DNA from: Actinomycetota bacterium
Lineage (GTDB): Bacteria; Actinomycetota; UBA4738; G016210805
DNA: 13,934 nt
NCBI GenBank assembly: GCA_016210805.1
Contig: JACQTL010000070.1
Location: 1-13,934 of the forward strand
Direction of reading: 5' to 3'
The translations under genes and the position numbers were made by a program. Under the pieces are notes generated by a model, which made no database searches, had not been told where the DNA came from, and worked only from the letters and a program-made list of their open reading frames with translations. This document shows positions 6,085-12,416 of the stretch, one piece after another (position 1 is the first letter of the stretch; each line of letters opens with the position of its first letter).

Positions 6085-6669
6085 TCAGGCCGAGACCTGA
6101 GTGACCTCGCAGTCGACGAACGTGTCCAGGACGTCCCCGATGCAGACGTCGTCGCCCGGTCCGCCGTCGATCAGGTCGGTTCCGGAGCCGCCGGTCAGCG
6201 TGTCGTCGCCCGTGCCGCCGTGGAGCTCGTCGTCTCCGGAGGACCCGTGGATCGTGTCGTTCCCCCCGTCGCCCCACACGCGGTCCAGGATCCCGGACCC
6301 GGCGTCGATGAAGTCGGGGCCTTCCCCCCCGTGGACCTCGTCGTCGCCGGCGCCCCCGTAGAGCTCGTCGGCCCCGTCGCCGCCGAACAGAAGGTCGTTG
6401 GACGCGTCACCGAACAGGTCGTCGTCGCCCGGGCCGCCGTCCAGCTCGTCGTCGTCGCCCTGCCCCTGGAGCACGTCGTTGCCGCCCAGGCCCCGGATCA
6501 CGTCGTCGCCGAACCTGCCGCACAGCCTGTCGTCCCGGCTCGTCCCGACGAGCACGTCGTTCCCGTTGGTCCCCCGCTTGCAGCCGGCCGCGGTGGCCGC
6601 GTTCGCCCCGGCCACGACCGAGCCGACCAGGATCATGGCCACCACCGCCAGTCGGATCCTCGTCGCCAT
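6085..6669 (-). CDS. Small secreted RTX-type calcium-binding repeat protein
   Basis: This 194-residue protein is almost entirely signal peptide plus beta-roll. The signal peptide is MATRIRLAVV onward with cleavage near AATAAG (about 25-29). From about residue 33 to 182 there are roughly 16 GGxGxDxhx-type nonapeptides, beginning GTNGNDVLVGTSRDDRLCG and ending GGPGDDVC. The repeats form a calcium-binding parallel beta-roll. Cysteines at both ends (Cys30 and one in the third line of repeats; DDVC and FVDCE at the end) could staple the caps. No protease, lipase or other catalytic domain is attached, so a structural, adhesive or calcium-buffering role is more likely than enzymatic. An upstream in-frame ATG at about 6750 exists, but GGGAG sits eight bases before the ATG at 6669 and the signal peptide begins there. 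It converges with the larger RTX-type gene. Confidence 0.87.
   Translation of the reverse strand: MATRIRLAVVAMILVGSVVAGANAATAAGCKRGTNGNDVLVGTSRDDRLCGRFGDDVIRGLGGNDVLQGQGDDDELDGGPGDDDLFGDASNDLLFGGDGADELYGGAGDDEVHGGEGPDFIDAGSGILDRVWGDGGNDTIHGSSGDDELHGGTGDDTLTGGSGTDLIDGGPGDDVCIGDVLDTFVDCEVTQVSA
6130..6573 (-). repeat. RTX nonapeptide-coding repeats (about 27-bp period)
   Basis: About sixteen degenerate 27-bp units encode the beta-roll of the small secreted protein. On the plus strand they appear as recurring gtcgtcgcc / gccgccg words. The units differ at most third positions, so this is an old, protein-level repeat. Confidence 0.75.
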
Positions 6670-6688
6670 CTCGCGCTCCCTTCCCGGC

Positions 6689-6706
6689 GCCGCCCCGGAG
6701 GGCGGC
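6689..6706 (-). promoter_or_regulatory. UNCG-type hairpin between the zinc-finger gene and the small RTX-type gene
   Basis: Read on the minus strand, GCCGCCC and GGGCGGC pair perfectly around TCCG. The RNA would be a 7-bp GC stem closed by a C(UCCG)G tetraloop, a known extra-stable loop class. It lies 19 bases upstream of the small RTX-type start codon and 83 bases after the stop codon of the upstream operon. It could end the five-gene operon or protect the RTX-type mRNA 5' end. No T-run follows. Confidence 0.45.
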
Positions 6707-6789
6707 CATCCTCCCGATCCTCGTTCCTGGTATCGGCGGCCGGCGGCCATGCTTGAACCGGTGGGGGGAGCCGGGATGTCGGCCGGGGC

Positions 6790-7608
6790 TCAGGCCTGCG
6801 CGGAGGAGACCTGGGACACCAGGATGATGAGCGAGAGCACGGAGAGCAGGACCAGGGCCGCCGCTCCGTACAGCATCCACCTGGTGGACAGCACGGGCGG
6901 CTCGCCCTCGGCCAGGCGCCGGGCGTCGACGGCGGACATCACGTAGACGGTCAGGGCGGCCAGCAGGAACGAGACGGCCATCGGTCCGAGGGGACCGAGC
7001 CCCTTCCCCGCCCGGGACAAGAGGGCCAGGAGGGCGGTGCCGAAGGTCCAGGCGAAAAGGACGGCCCGGGCCACGCCCTCGGCCACCCTCCTCATGCGAA
7101 CGTGGGCCAGCCCGGGGAACAGGAGCGAGGAGACTACGGCGACCCTCGGCTCCAGCGAGGGCCGGTACTCGGGCTCCTGGAACAGGTCCTTGAACGGCGT
7201 GCCGCACACCGCGCACACGTCGCGCTCCAGCGGGTTCGGCTCGTCGCACGATGGACAGAACCACTTGGGCTGAGCCGCGGCGGCCCGCACGATGCGGGGC
7301 CGGCGGGCGGCCTGGGGCGTGTCGGAGAGGAGGGAGTCCCCCGGCCCCGGGACCCGGAGCCGGAGCTCCGGGAGGGGTTGCGAGGGTGCCTGCACGGACG
7401 GGGCCGTCTCGGCCTCGTAGGTCTCCAGGACGCGCGTGATCGTCTCCAGGACCTCCTCCCGCTTCGGGTCGGGGTCCGGCATGGGGACGGGGGCCTCGGG
7501 ATCGCCCGAACGCCGGCGGAGCGAGGCCAGGCACTGCCCGCACCACTCGGCGTCCTCGGCAACCAAGGCCCGGCACAGCGGGCATCGCAGCGTGTTGTGC
7601 TGGCTCAT
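6790..7608 (-). CDS. Zinc-finger membrane protein with RanBP2-type Cys4 finger
   Basis: This 272-residue protein has two Cys4 zinc sites and a C-terminal membrane domain. The first is CxxC at 9-12 with CxxC at 23-26, a zinc-ribbon pattern at the extreme N terminus. The second matches the RanBP2 finger consensus W-x-C-x2-C-x3-N-x6-C-x2-C exactly: Trp116, Cys118, Cys121, Asn125, Cys132, Cys135. Between them is a Pro-rich, acidic linker. Hydrophobic helices follow at about 156-172, 178-198, 207-227 and 244-265; the first contains FPGLAH, like the PGLGH motif of small bacterial zinc-ribbon membrane proteins. The start codon overlaps the stop of the SRPBCC gene by four bases and no ribosome site is visible, so translation is coupled. 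It is last in the five-gene operon. Function unknown; the fingers should face the cytoplasm. Confidence 0.85.
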   Translation of the reverse strand: MSQHNTLRCPLCRALVAEDAEWCGQCLASLRRRSGDPEAPVPMPDPDPKREEVLETITRVLETYEAETAPSVQAPSQPLPELRLRVPGPGDSLLSDTPQAARRPRIVRAAAAQPKWFCPSCDEPNPLERDVCAVCGTPFKDLFQEPEYRPSLEPRVAVVSSLLFPGLAHVRMRRVAEGVARAVLFAWTFGTALLALLSRAGKGLGPLGPMAVSFLLAALTVYVMSAVDARRLAEGEPPVLSTRWMLYGAAALVLLSVLSLIILVSQVSSAQA

Positions 7609-8006
7609 GCCGGCGACCCGCGCAGGGAGACCATCGCCCGGCGGATCCCCGACCGGTAGGCCAGGACCCGCCGTCCGGGCCACCGCCTCCGGGCGCCGAT
7701 CCGCGTGATGCAGCTCACCATCGTGCCTTCCTCCAAGGGCTCCAGGTACCACTCGACCTCGGCCTCGAAGCCCCGACCGGCCAGGCGGAGCTCCACGGCC
7801 ACGTCCGGTCGCTCCCGGAGCACCGAGAACCCGACCGAGCCCACCCCGGGCATCACCAGGCGGCCCGCGCCGGCCGCCCGCACGCCCGGCCACCATGAGG
7901 GGTAGCCGGCCGGGTCTCGGAGCACCCGGAAGACCCGCCCCGGCGGGGCGGCCGGCACGAAGCCCTGATCGACCGCCTCGACCCGTACGGGCCTTCCCTG
8001 CATCAT
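7605..8006 (-). CDS. SRPBCC family (polyketide cyclase/lipid-transfer-like) protein
   Basis: This is a 133-residue protein with the helix-grip layout of the SRPBCC superfamily. A first strand (VRVEAVDQGFV) leads to a helix with PPGRVFRVLRDPAGYPSWWPGV, the characteristic 'D-x-x-x-Y-P-x-W-x-P' corner. Beta strands follow (VGFSVLRERPDVAVELRLAG, EAEVEWYLEPLEEGTMVSCITRIGA), then a basic C-terminal helix. It is shorter than the typical 145-150. SRPBCC cavities bind lipids and polyketide-like molecules; the ligand is not known, but its place behind an acyl-CoA synthetase gene suggests a lipid. Two consecutive ATG codons lie at the start; the first overlaps the preceding stop codon by four bases, and the second is equally possible. 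It is a different protein from the SRPBCC fragment at the left edge. Confidence 0.8.
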   Translation of the reverse strand: MMQGRPVRVEAVDQGFVPAAPPGRVFRVLRDPAGYPSWWPGVRAAGAGRLVMPGVGSVGFSVLRERPDVAVELRLAGRGFEAEVEWYLEPLEEGTMVSCITRIGARRRWPGRRVLAYRSGIRRAMVSLRGSPA

Positions 8007-8521
8007 TCGGCCGTTCGGCCCCGGAACCTGAGCCTCCGGCCGATCAGCGCGAACCCGAGCGCCAGGGCTCCCACGATCAGCAGGAAGATCACGGTGCGGG
8101 CCCCTCCCCCGCCGGCCAGGGTGAACGTGACCTCGACGGCCTTTCCGCCGCCGGCGGAGAGCTCCCTCACGACCAGCCGGTGAGGCCCCTCCTCCAGCTC
8201 CGGGACCTCGATCCGGACCCTCTCGCCGGCGGCGACCTCGACGGTCACGGCTACCAGGGACACTCCCCCGCCCGAGCGCAGCGTCCCGTCCGGGTCTAGG
8301 AACTGCCCGTCGATCTCCACGCGGACCAGAGCCGGGGCCCCGCCCGACGCCGCGGAGGTCCCCTCCAGGACGACGACGAGCGGCGGCTCCACGATCGTGC
8401 GGGGCTCGGGCCGCACCACGGCGACCCCGCCGACCACGGGTGACTGCCCGCCCGCGGGGCGCGCTCCGAAGACGACCGACGCCACGAGGACCGGAACGAC
8501 GGCCCGGAGCCCGCGGCGCAT
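8003..8521 (-). CDS. Small exported protein with C-terminal membrane anchor
   Basis: This 172-residue protein has a signal peptide (MRRGLRAVVPVLVASVVFGARPAGG, cleavage near residues 23-26). The central domain of about 100 residues is a single beta-sandwich-like module rich in Val and Glu (for example LVAVTVEVAAGERVRIEVPELEEG, listed here in part only). It ends with a Gly-rich hinge, a transmembrane helix (about 144-162, TVIFLLIVGALALGF) and a basic tail RRLRFRGR. The topology is therefore an extracytoplasmic domain tethered to the membrane. I do not recognise a named family. GAGGG, overlapping the stop codon of the acyl-CoA synthetase gene, is eight bases before the ATG and fixes the start. 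It lies ten bases downstream of that gene and overlaps the SRPBCC gene, inside the same operon. Confidence 0.8.
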   Translation of the reverse strand: MRRGLRAVVPVLVASVVFGARPAGGQSPVVGGVAVVRPEPRTIVEPPLVVVLEGTSAASGGAPALVRVEIDGQFLDPDGTLRSGGGVSLVAVTVEVAAGERVRIEVPELEEGPHRLVVRELSAGGGKAVEVTFTLAGGGGARTVIFLLIVGALALGFALIGRRLRFRGRTAE

Positions 8522-8531
8522 CGCGGATCCC

Positions 8532-10328
8532 TCAGGCGTACAGGGCCTCGATCTCGTCGGCGTAGCGTTCCATGATGGCCCGCCGCCTGACCTTCAGCGT
8601 CGGGGTGATCTCCTCGAGGTCCTGCTGGAAGTCCCTGGGGAGGATCGTCCACCGCTTGATGCCCTCCGCCCTGGAGAACTCCGCGTTCACCGCCTCCACC
8701 GCGCCATCCACCGCGGCCCGGACCTCCGGGCGGCCGGCCAGGGCCTCGAGGTCTCCGGGATCGAGCCCCCGCTCCACGGCGAAGCGGCCCGCGGCCTCGG
8801 GGTCCAGGGTGATGAGCGCGGACAGGTAGGGCCGCCCCTCGCCCACCACCACGGCCTGCGATATCAGCGGGTGGTACTTCAGCCGGTTCTCCAGCTCCTG
8901 GGGGGCCACGTTCTTGCCCGACGCCGTGATGATGAGGTCCTTCTTCCGGTCGGTGATCGTGAGGTAGCCGTCCTCGTCCAGCGCGCCCACGTCCCCGGAG
9001 TGCATCCACCCGTCGCGGAGGGTCTCCCCGGTGGCCGCGTCGTCCCTGAAGTACCCTCGGAAGACGTTCCCGCCCCGGACCAGGACCTCGCCGTCCTCGG
9101 CGATCCTCACCTCGACCCCGGGGATCGGGGGGCCCACCGTGCCGATCTTGATGCGCTCGGCGGGGTTGAGGGTGGTCGGCCCGGTGCCCTCGGTCTGGCC
9201 GTAGACCTCGGCGATCCGGATCCCCACCGCGTGGAAGAACTTGAGGATCTCGGCGTTGATGGGCGCCGCCCCCGAGACGAAGAACGTGCACGCGTCGAGC
9301 CCCAGGGCCTGGCGGAGCGGGAGGAACATCCGCTCCTCGGCCTCGTGGAGGCCGTGGGTCATCTCCTCCGCGATCTCGATGCCCTCCTGCTCGAGCTCCA
9401 CCGCGGCGATGGCCACGTACACCGCCCCCTCGGCGGCCTGGCGCTGCTCCTCGGGGAGCTGGCCGAGCTTGGCCTGGATCCCGGCGTGGAACTTCTCCCA
9501 CACCCGGGGCACCGCGAAGAACACGGTGGGCCGACAGGCCTGGAGGTCCTCCAGCACCGTGTCCAGGCTCCGGGCGAACCAGACCTCGTGCCCGTTGTAG
9601 ATCCCCAGGAAGTGCGAGGTCATCCGCTCCGCTATGTGGGACAGGGGGAGGAACGACAGCCGCCGCCCGGCCCCCGGCTCCTCCTGGAACACCTTCAGGA
9701 GGGAGCCGCAGGTCCACACCACGTTGTCGTGGGTGAGCATGGCCCCCTTCGGGTTCCCGGTGGTACCGGAGGTGTAGACGATCGTGGCCACGTCCTCCGG
9801 CGCCGGGTGGCCCCAGCGCCTCTCGTACAGGCCCTCGTTCTCCAGGTCGAACGTCGTGCCCTGGCCGCGGAGGTCGGAGAACGGCAGAGCGAAGCCGTCG
9901 GCTGAGGCCGCGACGTCGTCGAACACCACGGCGTGGCGGAGGGCCGGCAGCTCCGCCCGCTCCTTCTCCACCTTGCGCAGCTGCTCCTCGTCCTCGACGA
10001 AGACCACCTTCGCCTCGGAGTGCCCGAGGATGTATCCCACCTGGCCGGGCGAGCTGGTGGTGTACACCGGCACCGTCACCGCGCCGGCGCACATCGCTCC
10101 GACGTCGGCCAGGTGCCACTCCGGGCGGTTCGAGGACAGCACCGCGACGGCGTCCTCGGGCTCCACCCCCAGGGAGGCCAGCCCCATGGCCACCTGCCGG
10201 ACGGCGTCCCCGTACTCGCGCCACGTGATGACCCGCCACTCGTCCCCATCGGAGTGGCGCATCGCGGGCCGGTCGCCCATCGCCTCGACCTGGTCGTGGA
10301 ACCGCTTGGTGATCGTGTCGCCCGGCAT
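8532..10328 (-). CDS. fadD15: Long-chain acyl-CoA synthetase, FadD15 type
   Basis: This is a 598-residue adenylate-forming enzyme of the usual long-chain acyl-CoA synthetase length. It activates a fatty acid with ATP to acyl-AMP and transfers it to CoA. Visible motifs are the P-loop YTSGTTGNPKG (185-195), FFVSGAAPI (349-357), YGQTEGTG (376-383), WMHSGD (441-446) and DRKKDLIITASGKN (460-473). The C-terminal TPTLKVRR carries Lys579, the expected catalytic lysine for adenylation. All core residues are present. The LPLSHIAERM region and long insert before the A5 motif match the FadD15/AMP-dependent group found in actinobacteria. AGGGGGAA lies just upstream of the ATG. It is second in the operon, 44 bases after the GT4 gene. 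In mycobacteria fadD15 also neighbours pimB', which supports the symbol; orthology was not tested. Confidence 0.9.
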   Translation of the reverse strand: MPGDTITKRFHDQVEAMGDRPAMRHSDGDEWRVITWREYGDAVRQVAMGLASLGVEPEDAVAVLSSNRPEWHLADVGAMCAGAVTVPVYTTSSPGQVGYILGHSEAKVVFVEDEEQLRKVEKERAELPALRHAVVFDDVAASADGFALPFSDLRGQGTTFDLENEGLYERRWGHPAPEDVATIVYTSGTTGNPKGAMLTHDNVVWTCGSLLKVFQEEPGAGRRLSFLPLSHIAERMTSHFLGIYNGHEVWFARSLDTVLEDLQACRPTVFFAVPRVWEKFHAGIQAKLGQLPEEQRQAAEGAVYVAIAAVELEQEGIEIAEEMTHGLHEAEERMFLPLRQALGLDACTFFVSGAAPINAEILKFFHAVGIRIAEVYGQTEGTGPTTLNPAERIKIGTVGPPIPGVEVRIAEDGEVLVRGGNVFRGYFRDDAATGETLRDGWMHSGDVGALDEDGYLTITDRKKDLIITASGKNVAPQELENRLKYHPLISQAVVVGEGRPYLSALITLDPEAAGRFAVERGLDPGDLEALAGRPEVRAAVDGAVEAVNAEFSRAEGIKRWTILPRDFQQDLEEITPTLKVRRRAIMERYADEIEALYA

Positions 10329-10372
10329 CGTTCCCCCTCTGGGTCCGTGGCCGTGTGCCTCGGCCGGCCCGC

Positions 10373-11503
10373 CTATCCTGCCGCTTCCCGGAGGAAGTAC
10401 GCCAGCCGGTCGGCGATCGAGGCCCAGGCGAAGGACCGCTCCACCCGGGCCCGGCCCTCCTTGCCCATGAGCCTCGACCGGTCGGGGTCGGCCAGGAGGG
10501 CGGCCACGGCCTCCCCCACGGCCCCGTCCTGCCTCCCGTCGACCACGAGCCCGGTGTGCCCGTCGAGCACGGCCTCGGCCGCGCCGCCCGAGTCGCCGGC
10601 CACGACGGCCCGCCCGGAGGCGGCGGCCTCCAGGAAGACGATCCCGAACCCCTCCACCTCCAGCCCGGCCTTCCGGGTCCGGCACGGCATGGCGAACACG
10701 TCGGCCGCGGCGTGGTAGAGGGGCAGCTCCTCGTCGCGGACCTCCCCGGCGAAGACCACGGAGCCGCGGGGGGCCTCGTCGGCCAGGGACTCCAGCCGGG
10801 AGCGGTACGGGCCGTCGCCGACCACCAGGAGCGTGGCGTCCGGAACCCTCCGGCGGATCATGGGCATGCCCCGGATCAGGGTGTCCTGGCCCTTGCGCTG
10901 GACCAGGCGCGAGACGCACACGACGAGCGGCCGGTCGAACACGCGGTGCCGACGGCGGACCTCCTCCCCGTCCAGGTCCGGGCGGAACTCCTCGGGATCG
11001 ACGCCCGGGTACAGGATGGACAGGGGCACGGAGTACGGGACGGCCGTGCGGATCACCTCGCCGGTGTAGCGGCTCACCGACAGCACCCGTGCGGCCCGGG
11101 ACGTGGCGAACCGCAGGGCCGACGCGGCGATGGGGGCCAGCGCCGCCCAGTACTCCAGCCCGTGGGTGGCCACCACGTACGGCGTGCCCCTCCGGGCCAG
11201 GCCGGGGCCGATCATGGCCAGGGGCAGGGCGTGCCCGAACAGCACCACCCCGGCCCCGGTCTCCCGGATGAGGTCCCTGACCCTGGTGGCCACCTCGGGG
11301 GTCGGCCACAGGGTCCGGGCGGCGAACCGGTGGACGGGGAAGGGCTGCTGGGAGTCGAACTCCCGCCACCCCTCCCACCTCGGGGCGAACACCGCCACGC
11401 GGTCGGGGGGGAGGTGGGTGACCAGGTTGTGGACGTACTGCTGGACGCCGCCCACCCGGGGAGGGAAGTCGTTCGTCACGACCAGGGTCATGGGGACGTC
11501 CAT
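10373..11503 (-). CDS. pimB: GT4 glycosyltransferase, PimB'-like (phosphatidylinositol mannoside mannosyltransferase)
   Basis: This is a 376-residue GT-B fold glycosyltransferase of family GT4. The N-terminal acceptor domain starts LVVTNDFPPRVGGVQQYV, with the glycine-rich loop RVGG at 16-19 and HGLE at 114-117. The C-terminal donor domain has SRLVQRKGQD (198-207) carrying the phosphate-binding Arg/Lys pair, VVGDGPYR (227-234), and the E-x7-E motif with Glu284 and Glu292. PCRTR before EGFGIV is characteristic of PimB'/MgtA-type GDP-mannose enzymes as I remember them. PimB' adds the second mannose to Ac-PIM1 at the cytoplasmic membrane face. A related GT4 sugar-transfer role cannot be excluded. 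The ATG at 11503 has no ribosome site and looks leaderless; a second in-frame ATG at 11491 is the alternative and would better match homologues. It leads a five-gene operon. Confidence 0.87.
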   Translation of the reverse strand: MDVPMTLVVTNDFPPRVGGVQQYVHNLVTHLPPDRVAVFAPRWEGWREFDSQQPFPVHRFAARTLWPTPEVATRVRDLIRETGAGVVLFGHALPLAMIGPGLARRGTPYVVATHGLEYWAALAPIAASALRFATSRAARVLSVSRYTGEVIRTAVPYSVPLSILYPGVDPEEFRPDLDGEEVRRRHRVFDRPLVVCVSRLVQRKGQDTLIRGMPMIRRRVPDATLLVVGDGPYRSRLESLADEAPRGSVVFAGEVRDEELPLYHAAADVFAMPCRTRKAGLEVEGFGIVFLEAAASGRAVVAGDSGGAAEAVLDGHTGLVVDGRQDGAVGEAVAALLADPDRSRLMGKEGRARVERSFAWASIADRLAYFLREAAG

Positions 11504-11510
11504 GGGTGCC

Positions 11511-11517
11511 TATGCTG
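11511..11517. promoter_or_regulatory. Shared symmetric -10 element of a divergent leaderless promoter pair
   Basis: On the plus strand TATGCT (11511-11516) has the key A at 11512 and T at 11516. On the minus strand CAGCAT (11517-11512) places its A and T on the same two base pairs. Counting seven bases to +1 puts both starts two bases before the respective start codons (GTG 11525 and ATG 11503). Both lack a ribosome site. The two start codons are equidistant from 11514, the centre of the hexamer pair. Confidence 0.55.
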
Positions 11518-11524
11518 GCAGAAA

Positions 11525-12415
11525 GTGAGCGAGCGCGAGACCCCCGATCCGGATCCCGCCGTCCGCCTCCTCGCCGAGGGACGCGGCTGGGTGGACCTGG
11601 CCCGGTGGACCAAGGTCCTGGCCTCCGGAGGCGAGGCGGCCTCGTGGCTGCACGACCTGGTTACCGCGGGCGTCGAGTCGCTCGATGAGGGCGGGGCCAC
11701 CCGCTCGCTCCTGCTCACCCCCACGGGGCGCATCCGCGCGGACTTCCAGGTCCTCCGCCTGGACGAGGGGTTCCTGCTGGTCCAGGACCCCGCTCAGCCC
11801 CGGCCGGTCGGCGAGCTCCTGGCGCCCTACGTCCTCTCCGCCGACGTCCGGCTCCGGGACCGCACCGCCGACGTGGCCCTCTTCGCCCTTCCCGGGCGGG
11901 CCGAGGCGCCGGCCGGGCTCCCGGGCTGGCGGCCCTCCGCGCTGGGGCCGGGGGTGGACGTGCTGGTCGAGGCGGACCGGGCCGAGGCGGCCAGGGACGC
12001 GATGCGGGAGGCGGGGCTCGAGGAGGTGGCCGCTGGAACCGCGGACTCCTGGCGCGTGGCCGGCGGGATGGTCCGGTTCGGCGTGGACCTCTCCGACGAC
12101 GCCCTCCCGGCCGAGGCCGGGCTGGAGGGGACGATCGACCTGGCCAAGGGGTGCTTCCTGGGCCAGGAGTCGGTGGCCAGGGTCCGGAACCTGGGGCACC
12201 CGCCTCGCCTGTTCTTGGCCGCCCGGGGGGAGGGCCCGGTGGCCCCCGGGGACGCCGTGACCGACGGCCGGCGCGAGGTCGGCGAGGTCACCAGCGCCGC
12301 CCCCGTGGAGGGCGGCACGGCCGCCATCGTGAGGGTCAGGTGGGACGCCCGCGACGGCGAGCTCCGCACCGTTGCGGGGACCCGGCTCCGGAAGGTGGCC
12401 CCGGGGGGGCCGTGA
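11525..12415 (+). CDS. ygfZ: Folate-binding protein YgfZ (GcvT-like)
   Basis: This 296-residue protein is of the YgfZ/COG0354 family, related to the GcvT aminomethyltransferase. YgfZ binds tetrahydrofolate and supports maintenance or repair of iron-sulfur clusters. The signature K-G-C-x-x-G-Q-E is present as Lys208, Gly209, Cys210, Gly213, Gln214, Glu215. The N-terminal part includes LTPTGRIRADFQVLRLDEGF, the strand-turn-strand typical of the folate-binding domain, and the C-terminal barrel begins around RLFLAARGEG. The start is a GTG two bases after the predicted transcription start; there is no ribosome site, so it is probably leaderless. An open frame extends upstream but codes for antisense of the GT4 gene. 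It diverges from the GT4 operon and converges with the MscS gene, one base apart. Confidence 0.9.
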   Translation: MSERETPDPDPAVRLLAEGRGWVDLARWTKVLASGGEAASWLHDLVTAGVESLDEGGATRSLLLTPTGRIRADFQVLRLDEGFLLVQDPAQPRPVGELLAPYVLSADVRLRDRTADVALFALPGRAEAPAGLPGWRPSALGPGVDVLVEADRAEAARDAMREAGLEEVAAGTADSWRVAGGMVRFGVDLSDDALPAEAGLEGTIDLAKGCFLGQESVARVRNLGHPPRLFLAARGEGPVAPGDAVTDGRREVGEVTSAAPVEGGTAAIVRVRWDARDGELRTVAGTRLRKVAPGGP

Positions 12416-12416
12416 C

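Noticed and set aside
4703..6277. 524-codon minus-strand open frame across both RTX-type genes
   Set aside because: Antisense of the RTX repeats produces its His/Asp/Gly-rich periodicity. The plus-strand frame has a signal peptide and calcium-binding repeats.
5591..6573. Repetitive DNA resembling a tandem array or CRISPR
   Set aside because: The period is about 27 bp, degenerate at third codon positions, in frame, and encodes GGxGxDxhx. There are no identical repeats with unique spacers.
6670..6750. Upstream in-frame ATG for the small RTX-type protein
   Set aside because: It would bury the signal peptide. The ATG at 6669 has GGGAG at good spacing.
8397..9905. 502-codon plus-strand open frame opposite the acyl-CoA synthetase gene
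   Set aside because: Low-complexity shadow translation (many Pro, Arg, His, Gly) with no motifs or ribosome site. The opposite strand has all the conserved adenylation motifs.
10355..11524. Upstream extension of the ygfZ open frame
   Set aside because: The sequence antisense to the GT4 gene stays open only because of high GC. The YgfZ homology begins after the GTG at 11525.
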